From positions 1-44,905 of the forward strand of contig NZ_JAUOQE010000034.1 in assembly GCF_030547545.1 (NCBI RefSeq): a stretch of DNA of 44,905 nucleotides, read 5' to 3'. The notes beneath the pieces are model-generated. The model did no database searches. It had not been told where the DNA came from and worked only from the letters and a program-made list of their open reading frames with translations. Of the stretch, positions 37,275 to 44,528 are shown one piece after another. Each line of letters starts with the position of its first letter. Positions within the stretch are counted from its first letter, which is position 1. The position numbers were made by a program, and so were the translations under genes. The DNA comes from Amphritea sp. 1_MG-2023 (GTDB lineage: Bacteria; Pseudomonadota; Gammaproteobacteria; Pseudomonadales; Balneatricaceae).

Positions 37275-37985
37275 TCAGAAATGCCACTTCAACAATAGTG
37301 CAGGATTCCGCTCATCGGCACCATCAATGCCATACTTGTTGCTCCAATGAGAATACTCGATACCCACATAAACCGGCGACGCTGTACCGATCAACTTGCC
37401 CGCATTCCATTTCAACTGTGAAGTAAAGTTGGTTTCTGATGCGTGATCATCTTCTTCGCTAGACCAATCGATAAAACCATCGTAGAGAAAGTCGGCATTG
37501 CTAATGCTAAACGGTACGCCCCAAGTCAGCGTTACCATGATATCGTCTTCAGTGTTGTCATTATTCACTTGATAGATATTCGCGTTGGCATACTGAAAGC
37601 CAGGCAAATCGAGACTCACCCCCAACCCTGCCATATAGTTATCGAAGCCATCACCGCTCTCCCATGTACCGGCAAGATAGACATCATTGACCACTCCAAA
37701 TGAGAGGTCTGCGCCCGTCACATAGCCGAGACTTAAACGCGGTGATAACTCAAAATAGGTGGATGTATCACCATCATCGGATTGCTGACGGTCGACGAAG
37801 AAAAACGTATCCCCCCAGTCATGACCGCTAGCATGTTCGACGGTAATCGTCTGCTGTTCTGGATCCACCACTTCAAAGTGATTACCTTTCACATAACTCA
37901 GGCTAAAATCGCTCCACAGCTGTTTAGCCGATACCCCAGTTGAAACTAAAGCACAGCATAAGGTGCACATTATTTTAATTTTCAT
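37275..37985 (-). CDS. Tsx-like nucleoside channel outer-membrane protein
   Basis: Outer-membrane beta-barrel of 236 residues with a signal peptide (TLCCALVSTGVSA) and a C-terminal aromatic ending in LLLKWHF. Alternating strands such as YFELSPRLSLGYVTGADLSF and SPVYVGIEYSHWSNKYGIDG resemble the Channel_Tsx family (nucleoside-specific porin). AGAGGTCAGAG precedes the ATG. A palindromic operator covers its likely -35. In the pyrimidine context it would admit nucleosides; the substrate is inferred from family and neighbours. Confidence 0.8.
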   Translation of the reverse strand: MKIKIMCTLCCALVSTGVSAKQLWSDFSLSYVKGNHFEVVDPEQQTITVEHASGHDWGDTFFFVDRQQSDDGDTSTYFELSPRLSLGYVTGADLSFGVVNDVYLAGTWESGDGFDNYMAGLGVSLDLPGFQYANANIYQVNNDNTEDDIMVTLTWGVPFSISNADFLYDGFIDWSSEEDDHASETNFTSQLKWNAGKLIGTASPVYVGIEYSHWSNKYGIDGADERNPALLLKWHF

Positions 37986-38050
37986 CTCTGACCTCTATCT
38001 TGATGTTTATGCATCAATTGACACATCCAAGCATCGATACTAGAGGTTTT

Positions 38051-38066
38051 TTTACCAACAGGTAAA
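38051..38066. promoter_or_regulatory. RutR-like operator upstream of the Tsx-like gene
   Basis: TTTACC-AACA-GGTAAA, perfect in both outer hexamers, 66-81 bases before the start codon. On the minus strand its TTTACC can serve as -35, with TAGTAT 18 bases downstream as -10, so a bound protein would block this promoter. Confidence 0.75.
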
Positions 38067-38122
38067 CACATCTTTATAACCAGAAACCGACCTCATTACT
38101 TAACTAATGCCCTGAAGGTTAA

Positions 38123-38150
38123 GCAAAAAAAAGCCTGGGATTATCCAGGC
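38123..38150 (-). terminator. Rho-independent terminator of cofG
   Basis: On the minus strand GCCTGG-ATAATC-CCAGGC is followed by eight T residues, 33 bases after the cofG stop. It separates cofG from the tsx-like gene, so each has its own transcript. Confidence 0.92.
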
Positions 38151-38182
38151 AATCGTTATGCAAGCAAGCCAATCATTGTTAA

Positions 38183-39286
38183 CTAAGCCGCATCATCAAT
38201 ATCATCTACTCGACCCGCGATGGCTGATGAAAGGTATTTTTCTGGAAGGTTTTTATATTGTGGATATATTGCCAACCGCTCTTTAAGACGATAACCACAT
38301 TCAGAAGACTTAAATTCCAAGGATTGAATTTTCGGCCATGCTCTTTCCGGATTAATATGGTCGATCGTTACTGGGGAAATACCGCCCCAATCATTAATAC
38401 CGGAGTGGAGATAATCTCGATAATATTCCTGCAGATTGGGTGGTGCCTGAATACTAATCGTATGATCAAGAATTAATCGAGCAACCGCGAGGGTTTTCAA
38501 CATCTCCTCATGGCTTGGTTCAGGCGCATCGGCCATTGCCGTTCCCGACTTCGCTTTAAAGTTTTGAATGATCACTTCTTGAATATGACCATACTTTTTA
38601 TGGATCTCATTAATAGCGATTAAGCTATCGATACGCTCCTGCCACGTTTCACCAATGCCGATCAAAATGCCAGTCGTAAAAGGTACATTATGCTTACCAG
38701 TCAACTCTAAGGTACGCAATCGTTGCAAAGGCACTTTATCAGGACAGGCATAATGCGCCTCGCCTTTATCCATTAATCGCCGACTGACATTCTCCAACAT
38801 CATCCCCATACTCGCCGATACAGGACGTAACTTAATAATATCCTGTTCTGATAAGGTGCCCGCATTAACATGCGGCAGCAGGCCGGTATTTTCAATCACC
38901 ATCAGACACATATCATAGAGATAATCGATAATGGTGTTATAGCCCCGCTGTGCGAGAAATTGGCGCGCTTCGGGATAGGTTTTTTCTGGTTTTTCACCGA
39001 GGCTAAACAGCACCTCTTTACAGCCCATTTTCTCGCCCTGATAAACTACCTCCATCACCTCTTCCGGCGTCATAATATTCGCCTCAGCCGAGCCTGGCGC
39101 TTTGACAAAGGTGCAGTAGCCGCAGGTATCGCGACACATATTCGTCAAAGGCACGAATACTTTACGGGAATAGGTAACAACATCGCCCCAATGCAGATCA
39201 CGTAACGCGGATGCCTGATTTCTGAGTAACTGAATCTGGCGACTATCAGCATGTTCAAGATTATATGCTTGCTCAACAGAGATCAT
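38183..39286 (-). CDS. cofG: Stand-alone CofG-type radical SAM enzyme (7,8-didemethyl-8-hydroxy-5-deazariboflavin synthase subunit)
   Basis: Radical SAM protein of 367 residues. The 4Fe-4S motif CRDTCGYC has Cys51, Cys55 and Cys58. Further CofG-type segments are LFSLGEKPEKTYPEARQFL, PHVNAGTLSEQDI, MGMMLENVSRRL, FTTGILIGIGETWQERI and INDWGGISPVTIDHINPERAWP. CofG with CofH makes F0, the deazaflavin core of cofactor F420, from tyrosine and a ribityl-diaminouracil precursor. CofH, CofC, CofD and CofE are absent here. ATG 39286 has GGGAGACG upstream. Its promoter carries a RutR-like operator. The exact reaction in this organism is open. Confidence 0.9.
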   Translation of the reverse strand: MISVEQAYNLEHADSRQIQLLRNQASALRDLHWGDVVTYSRKVFVPLTNMCRDTCGYCTFVKAPGSAEANIMTPEEVMEVVYQGEKMGCKEVLFSLGEKPEKTYPEARQFLAQRGYNTIIDYLYDMCLMVIENTGLLPHVNAGTLSEQDIIKLRPVSASMGMMLENVSRRLMDKGEAHYACPDKVPLQRLRTLELTGKHNVPFTTGILIGIGETWQERIDSLIAINEIHKKYGHIQEVIIQNFKAKSGTAMADAPEPSHEEMLKTLAVARLILDHTISIQAPPNLQEYYRDYLHSGINDWGGISPVTIDHINPERAWPKIQSLEFKSSECGYRLKERLAIYPQYKNLPEKYLSSAIAGRVDDIDDAA

Positions 39287-39360
39287 TTGAACGTCTCCCG
39301 GTTTATTTTTTTATTTATAATCAGGCGAGATAACAACGCCGCTAAACTCTAAGTAAGTTC

Positions 39361-39389
39361 AATATAGAATAATTTTACCACTTGGTCAA
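39361..39389 (-). promoter_or_regulatory. Sigma-70 promoter of cofG overlapping an operator
   Basis: On the minus strand -35 TTGACC (39389-39384) and -10 TATATT (39366-39361) are spaced by exactly 17 bases. The -35 lies wholly inside the palindrome at 39374-39389, so a bound protein would repress cofG. Confidence 0.7.
39374..39389. promoter_or_regulatory. RutR-like operator upstream of cofG
   Basis: TTTACCACTTGGTCAA matches the E. coli RutR consensus TTGACCA-N2-TGGTCAA except for one base. It is the copy in this window closest to that consensus. Confidence 0.78.
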
Positions 39390-39421
39390 ATTTATTATAA
39401 AAAACATTTATTCTATAATTT

Positions 39422-40072
39422 TCAATAACTTAAGCTAACAGCGAGTTGAGTTCGATTTTGTACTCGAAGTTTTTTAAAGATATCTGACACATGCCGCTTA
39501 ACCGTTGACTCGCAAATCCCCATCTCAAAAGCGATCTCTTTATTCATCAATCCAACTTTCAAGTAATCAAGCACATCCCGTTGACGCTCGGTTAAATAAT
39601 CCAGTTTCGTTTTAACACCAACATCTTCCAAAGGGAGGTGTGGCGCAGAAAAACCGGTCGGATAAGGGCTAATCGAGCGGATTCGATTTAAGCCACTATC
39701 GACATCGGTCAGTAAATCAGCGATGCGCTTAGCAATGATATCGACCGGTTCAGTCTGTTGAATCACGCCCGAAATATTGAAAAATTTCAGTTTTACTTGC
39801 AGCTTTTCACTCACTCGATCACACATAACCACAATCGGGCTCGGTGTTTTATACAGGTGGGCTAAAATCAGCCCATGATCGCCAATGGCTAGAAAGCTTT
39901 CATGCACCAAGATAAGGTCAAACGCTTTATGCTGCCGTAGTCCCTGAACAAAGGCGTAATCACTCTCAACATCCGTAAAATCGATAGCCTCATCGGTTAA
40001 GCTCAGTATGCTCTTCAAGCCTTCTCGACATAAAGGTCTAGCATCAATAATCAAAATTTTCTTACAGCGCAT
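39422..40072 (-). CDS. LuxR/NarL-type regulator with degenerate receiver domain
   Basis: 216-residue regulator. The N-terminal receiver fold (1-125) keeps Asp10, but the phosphoacceptor position is His57 (DLILVHESF) and the conserved Lys is replaced (SGVIQQT). The C-terminal LuxR helix-turn-helix at about 155-210 is canonical (LTERQRDVLDYLKVGLMNKEIAFEMG and STVKRHVSDIFKKL). It is unlikely to be switched by phosphorylation; it may respond to protein or ligand contact. No kinase lies beside it. It is oriented with cofG, 135 bases apart, with the RutR-like operator in between. Confidence 0.85.
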   Translation of the reverse strand: MRCKKILIIDARPLCREGLKSILSLTDEAIDFTDVESDYAFVQGLRQHKAFDLILVHESFLAIGDHGLILAHLYKTPSPIVVMCDRVSEKLQVKLKFFNISGVIQQTEPVDIIAKRIADLLTDVDSGLNRIRSISPYPTGFSAPHLPLEDVGVKTKLDYLTERQRDVLDYLKVGLMNKEIAFEMGICESTVKRHVSDIFKKLRVQNRTQLAVSLSY

Positions 40073-40230
40073 GGGATCACCTTAATGACTTTTTATAGAC
40101 GGTGTCTTGCTAGTAGGTAGGGTAACTATCAATCGAGGGAAAGCGGCAGACCCGTCAGCAATCGCTCGACGAAGCCTGCGTTGTAACCGAGAAGGCTAAT
40201 CTGCAGAGACCAGCCTCGGTTAACGGTATG

Positions 40231-41721
40231 TTAGCTTGGGAAGGCGAATGAAACCCCTTCCCGCACACCGCTGGAAGGCCAGCGCTGAGTGATAGTTTTA
40301 CGTTTAGTATAAAAACGCACGGCATCGGGACCATAGGCATGTAGATCACCGAACAGTGAACGCTTCCAACCACCAAAGCTATGGTAAGCCACCGGTACCG
40401 GTAACGGTACGTTAATACCCACCATACCCACCTGAATATTGTCCGAGAAGTAGCGCGCAGCTTCACCGTCACGGGTGAAGATACAGGTGCCATTGCCATA
40501 CTCATGGTCATTGATCAGCTGCATCGCCGCTTCCATCGAATCTGCCCGCACAACCTGCAACACCGGACCAAAGATCTCTTCCTGATAGCTGGACATACCT
40601 GGCGTGACATTATCGATCAGCGTTGCACCGACAAAGAAGCCATCGTCAAAGCCGTCAACGACAGGGTTACGGCCATCGACCACCACCTTCGCACCATCCG
40701 CTTCGGCGCTATCGATAAAGCCATTCACTTTGAGCTGATGAGCACGAGTAATCACCGGGCCAAAGTCGTTATCGCTATTGCTATACGCACCGACTTTCAA
40801 AGGCTCCATCGCCGCTTTCATTTTCGCTACTAAGGCATCCGCCGCCGCATCACCCACAGCCACCGCCACAGACAGCGCCATACAACGCTCACCGGAAGAA
40901 CCAAACGCCGCACCCAATAGTTGATTGACGGCATTATCCATATCCGCATCGGGCATCACGATCGCGTGGTTTTTCGCGCCACCGAGTGCCTGACAACGCT
41001 TACCGTTAGCATTAGCAGTACTATAGATATATTCGGCAATCGGCGTTGATCCCACAAAGCTGACCGCTTTAATACGATCATCATTTAGCAACACATCCAC
41101 CGCTTCTTTATCACCGTTAACGACGTTAATCACGCCTTTCGGCAAGCCGGCTTCTTGCAGCAGCTGCGCGATAAACAGGGTGGATGATGGGTCGCGCTCT
41201 GAGGGTTTCAAGACAAAGGTATTACCGCAAACAATCGCCATGGGGTACATCCACAACGGCACCATCGCGGGAAAGTTAAATGGTGTAATACCGGCAACGA
41301 CGCCCAATGGTTGAAACTCGCTCCAAGAATCAATCCCGGGCCCCACATTACGGCTGTGTTCACCTTTGAGTAACTCTGGCGCACCACAAGCGTATTCGAC
41401 ATTTTCAATCCCTCGCTGCAGTTCACCGGCAGCATCATGGGAAATTTTACCGTGTTCTTCACCGATCATTTCGCAGATTTTATCGGCGTGCTCTTCTAGC
41501 AGCGCTTTAAAACGAAACATCACCTGCGCCCGCTTCGCCGGTGGTGTATTACGCCATGCCGGAAAGGCCTGTTCAGCCGCGGTGATCGCCTCTTCAACGG
41601 TAGCCACAGAGGCCAGCGCCACCTGCTTGCTCTCTGCGCCTGTCGATGGGTTGAATACTGCCTGTGTGCGAGCCGCCTCTGTGCGCATCTCGCCATTAAT
41701 CAAATGACCTAACGTTTGCAT
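40231..41721 (-). CDS. mmsA: CoA-acylating methylmalonate-semialdehyde dehydrogenase
   Basis: Converts malonate semialdehyde to acetyl-CoA, or methylmalonate semialdehyde to propionyl-CoA, with NAD and CoA. 496 residues. Hallmarks are GVVAGITPFNFPAMVPLWM, GNTFVLKPSERDPS, the catalytic Cys in GSSGERCMALS, QEEIFGPVLQ and GDLHAYGPDAVRFYT near the C-terminus. ATG 41721 (MQTLGHLING) with GAGG six bases upstream is chosen over a longer frame that runs into the bauA end. It lies 58 bases after bauA, one operon. With BauA it forms the last two steps of beta-alanine and beta-aminoisobutyrate breakdown. Confidence 0.95.
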   Translation of the reverse strand: MQTLGHLINGEMRTEAARTQAVFNPSTGAESKQVALASVATVEEAITAAEQAFPAWRNTPPAKRAQVMFRFKALLEEHADKICEMIGEEHGKISHDAAGELQRGIENVEYACGAPELLKGEHSRNVGPGIDSWSEFQPLGVVAGITPFNFPAMVPLWMYPMAIVCGNTFVLKPSERDPSSTLFIAQLLQEAGLPKGVINVVNGDKEAVDVLLNDDRIKAVSFVGSTPIAEYIYSTANANGKRCQALGGAKNHAIVMPDADMDNAVNQLLGAAFGSSGERCMALSVAVAVGDAAADALVAKMKAAMEPLKVGAYSNSDNDFGPVITRAHQLKVNGFIDSAEADGAKVVVDGRNPVVDGFDDGFFVGATLIDNVTPGMSSYQEEIFGPVLQVVRADSMEAAMQLINDHEYGNGTCIFTRDGEAARYFSDNIQVGMVGINVPLPVPVAYHSFGGWKRSLFGDLHAYGPDAVRFYTKRKTITQRWPSSGVREGVSFAFPS

Positions 41722-41779
41722 AATAGCCTCATCAATAGTTATATTTTTTATCGGTACAACCTGCATTCCAATGCAGCGA

Positions 41780-43123
41780 TTAATCCAACTCCATAATGGA
41801 TTCGCCAATCGCGTTAATAACGTTGTCGATCTCTTCCCGCTCAGTAATAAAGGGCAGTCCTAATTGAATAGTGTCGCCGCCATAACGAACATAAAAACCC
41901 TTTTCCCAACACTTCATGGCGATCTGATAAGGACGCAAGCCGGGCTCACCAGGCGCCGATTCAATGGTGATACCACCGGCTAAACCGTAGTTACGAATAT
42001 CGTTGATATACTGTGTGCCCTTAAGACTGTGTAGCGCCTGTTCAAAAATCGGGCTCATCTCTCTCACCCGAGGAATCAGCTTGTCATTCTTTAATACATC
42101 CAACGAGGCTAACGCCGCCGCACAGGCTACTGGATGGCCGGAATAGGTATAACCGTGTGGAATTTCCATCATATATTCCGGACCACCGTTATCCATAAAC
42201 GTCTGATAAATATCGGCTTTAGCAATCACCGCGCCCATCGGAACGGCGCCGTTAGTGAGCTGCTTAGCCACATTGATCATATCCGGCACCACACCAAACT
42301 CTTCGGCCCCGGTATACGAACCCATACGACCGAAGCCAGTAATCACTTCATCAAATATCAGTAGGATATTGTGTTGATCACAGATCTCTCGTAGCCGTTG
42401 AAGATAACCTTTCGGTGGTGGAATCACTCCCGCAGAGCCGGCCATCGGTTCAACAATGACCGCTGCGATATTCGATGCATCATGCAGCGCAATCAATTCA
42501 AGCAGTTCGTTCGCTTTTTCAACGCCATTCTCTGGCATGCCTTTGGTGAACGTATTTTCTGGCAGCAGCGTATGCGGTAGGTGAGCGGCATCAACCCCTA
42601 AACCATAGAGGGTACGGTTAGCACCGATTCCGCCGACACTAAAGCCACCGAAATTAACCCCGTGATAACCTTTAGCTCGGCCAATTAATTTAGTTTTAGT
42701 CCCCATGCCTTTCTTACGCCAGTATGCCCGCGCGAACTTCAGTGAGGTATCTGCGCTTTCAGAACCCGATCCGGTGAAAAACACATAATCCAACCCATCA
42801 GGGGTTAACTCTTTAATTCTATTCGCCAACTCAAACGCCTTGGGATGACCATACTGAAAGGCCGGGGCGTAGTCTAACTGTGTTAGCTGATGCGCTACCG
42901 CTTCCGCGATCTCTGGCCGACAGTGTCCTGCACCACAGGTCCATAATCCCGACAGTCCATCAAAAACCTTCCGGCCACTGGTGTCAGTCAGGTAAGCCCC
43001 TTTGGCTTCTACAAACATCCGAGGATCATTTTTAAACTGACGATTCGCGGTATAGGGCATCCAGTAAGCTTCGAGCTGCTCGCGCGTCATACCTGCGGCT
43101 TTGCTAGGATCAAATTCATGCAT
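41780..43123 (-). CDS. bauA: Beta-alanine:pyruvate (omega-amino acid) aminotransferase
   Basis: Class III PLP aminotransferase of 447 residues that moves the amino group of beta-alanine (or beta-aminoisobutyrate) to pyruvate, giving malonate semialdehyde and alanine. It aligns closely to the Pseudomonas omega-amino acid transaminase as I recall it: YWMPYTANRQFKNDPR, FDGLSGLWTCGAGH, ARAYWRKKGM, GYHGVNFGG, EPMAGSAGVIPPPKGYL, DEVITGFGRMG, the PLP Lys in NVAKQLTNGAVPMG and GFYVRYGGDTIQLG. ATG 43123 has GAGG eight bases upstream, better than ATG 43129. First gene of bauA-mmsA, divergent from lysR. Confidence 0.95.
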   Translation of the reverse strand: MHEFDPSKAAGMTREQLEAYWMPYTANRQFKNDPRMFVEAKGAYLTDTSGRKVFDGLSGLWTCGAGHCRPEIAEAVAHQLTQLDYAPAFQYGHPKAFELANRIKELTPDGLDYVFFTGSGSESADTSLKFARAYWRKKGMGTKTKLIGRAKGYHGVNFGGFSVGGIGANRTLYGLGVDAAHLPHTLLPENTFTKGMPENGVEKANELLELIALHDASNIAAVIVEPMAGSAGVIPPPKGYLQRLREICDQHNILLIFDEVITGFGRMGSYTGAEEFGVVPDMINVAKQLTNGAVPMGAVIAKADIYQTFMDNGGPEYMMEIPHGYTYSGHPVACAAALASLDVLKNDKLIPRVREMSPIFEQALHSLKGTQYINDIRNYGLAGGITIESAPGEPGLRPYQIAMKCWEKGFYVRYGGDTIQLGLPFITEREEIDNVINAIGESIMELD

Positions 43124-43273
43124 CTTCATCACCTCGTTAAGGTTTTTTATTTTCAGGTTATGCCTCAGACACCGTGTTGTATTACTCGAAACCACGCCGC
43201 TTCAGTTAGCCCATCATCTACTGGCTCGAAGGTTGGTTAAATCCAAAAGAATTTACCTTCAGTCAACTAAATA

Positions 43274-43289
43274 CTTACCATATGGTAAA
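43274..43289. promoter_or_regulatory. RutR-like operator in the bauA/lysR intergenic region
   Basis: CTTACC-ATAT-GGTAAA contains the 14-bp perfect palindrome TTACCATATGGTAA. Its CTTACC is the -35 of a plus-strand promoter with -10 TATATT (43297-43302) at 17-base spacing, so it should control lysR. For bauA a candidate -35 TTGACT lies just downstream on the other strand, so the site would sit immediately upstream of that promoter. Confidence 0.75.
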
Positions 43290-43302
43290 ACTTATGTATA
43301 TT
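43274..43302 (+). promoter_or_regulatory. Promoter of the LysR-type gene
   Basis: -35 CTTACC at 43274-43279 and -10 TATATT at 43297-43302 with 17-base spacing. The TTG at 43301, which opens a longer frame, overlaps this -10 and cannot be the start codon. Confidence 0.55.
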
Positions 43303-43348
43303 GTATAACCATCAATCAATCTTCAGTCAAGCCTGCATTGAGGTGGAT

Positions 43349-44305
43349 ATGACACATAAAAATGTAATAGGGCATATTGCCGGTGCCGATATCAGGATGA
43401 TAAAAATATTTAAAGCGGTGGTGAAATGCGGCGGTTTTTCAGCCGCTGAGTCTGAGCTGAATATCAGTCGTGCGGCGATTAGCATCGCCATGTCCGATCT
43501 TGAACAGCGCCTGTCACTTAAACTCTGTAATCGCGGCCGCAGCGGTTTTTCGCTGACGGATGAAGGTGAGCAGGTTTATCTAGCAGCACTCTCATTGCTG
43601 TCCTCTCATCAGGAATTTCAGCAACGGATCAATAGTATTCATTCCGAACTGAAGGGCGATCTCGCCATCGGCATTACCGATTGCCTGATCACACTGCCGA
43701 GAATGTATATAACCGATTCACTTAAGGCTCTTAAGCAACAGGCTCCGGACGTTAATATCAATATTGAGATGGTACCTGCTAATCAGGTTATAAAGAGTTT
43801 ACTCGATGGGCAGATACAGATTGGCGTTGCACCGGTGTTCAGTAAAAACCTCAGTCTCAAGTATGTTCACCTCTATGATGAGGAATCTTATTTATACTGC
43901 AGCCATGAACATCCACTGTTTCATATTCCCGAGAACAGCCTACAAGCGGAACATATTGCCAGCCACGATATGGTTTGCCCCTCTTATCAACATCCGGCAG
44001 AAATCAAAAAGCACCTAAAACAATTTAATAAAAGCGCTCGAGCATCGGATCGAGAAGGCACCGCTTTTCTTATTCTAACCGGTTGTTATCTGGGTTATCT
44101 TCCGGCGCATTTCGCCCACCCTTGGGTAGAAAAAGGCTTAATGAAACCGCTGCTCAAAAAACATTTTAATAGCTTAACCCCCTACGCTGCGATCGCCCGA
44201 AAAGACCTTGCGCCCAACTTAATTCTGGCCTGCTTTATGGATCGATTACATCAACTTATTGATTCACCCACGGCCAAAAATAATGCTGAAATAAAATCAG
44301 CTTAG
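43349..44305 (+). CDS. LysR-type transcriptional regulator
   Basis: 318-residue regulator. The N-terminal winged helix-turn-helix is at about 15-75 (MIKIFKAVVKCGGFSAAESELNISRAAISIAMSDLEQRLSLKLCNR), and the C-terminal half is a periplasmic-binding-protein-like ligand domain. ATG 43349 is preceded by GAGGTGG five bases away. It is divergent from bauA-mmsA, the usual place for a local activator, and precedes the NCS1 permease by 223 bases. Ligand unknown; a pyrimidine breakdown product is possible by context. Confidence 0.88.
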   Translation: MTHKNVIGHIAGADIRMIKIFKAVVKCGGFSAAESELNISRAAISIAMSDLEQRLSLKLCNRGRSGFSLTDEGEQVYLAALSLLSSHQEFQQRINSIHSELKGDLAIGITDCLITLPRMYITDSLKALKQQAPDVNINIEMVPANQVIKSLLDGQIQIGVAPVFSKNLSLKYVHLYDEESYLYCSHEHPLFHIPENSLQAEHIASHDMVCPSYQHPAEIKKHLKQFNKSARASDREGTAFLILTGCYLGYLPAHFAHPWVEKGLMKPLLKKHFNSLTPYAAIARKDLAPNLILACFMDRLHQLIDSPTAKNNAEIKSA

Positions 44306-44387
44306 CGGATAGTTAATCCATAACAGCCATGTAACCGAAACAATTAATCATTCAATATCAATCACTTAAATAATAAAAATTATTATT

Positions 44388-44403
44388 TTTACCAATTGGG
44401 CAA
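44388..44403. promoter_or_regulatory. RutR-like operator, distal site of the NCS1 gene
   Basis: TTTACC-AATT-GGGCAA, with two mismatches in the right half. It lies 6 bases upstream of the -35 of the NCS1 promoter and 49 bases (centre to centre) from the proximal site. An overlapping dyad GGCAAAT-AA-ATTTGCC at 44399-44414 is also present. Confidence 0.55.
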
Positions 44404-44409
44404 ATAAAT

Positions 44410-44438
44410 TTGCCAAGCCTTGCAATAAAATCTATATT
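44410..44438 (+). promoter_or_regulatory. Sigma-70 promoter of the NCS1 permease gene
   Basis: -35 TTGCCA (44410-44415) and -10 TATATT (44433-44438) at exactly 17-base spacing. The predicted start near 44445 lies inside the proximal operator. Confidence 0.7.
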
Positions 44439-44452
44439 TACCAAACGGTAAA
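44437..44452. promoter_or_regulatory. RutR-like operator, proximal site of the NCS1 gene
   Basis: TTTACC-AAAC-GGTAAA, perfect in both outer hexamers. It covers the end of the -10 and the transcription start, 77 bases before the start codon, a classical repressor position. Confidence 0.78.
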
Positions 44453-44528
44453 TTTTTAGTTGCCGCTACACTCTTTAAACATAAAAAGTTCATTGAGAAC
44501 TTTAACAATAAAAATAAGAGGAAGATCC

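Noticed and set aside
40184-40222. TAACCGAG/CTCGGTTA inverted repeat after mmsA
   Set aside because: The loop is long and no U-run follows on the minus strand, so a terminator is not supported.
43301-43348. TTG start for the LysR gene at 43301
   Set aside because: The TTG overlaps the predicted -10 box, and ATG 43349 has a good ribosome binding site.
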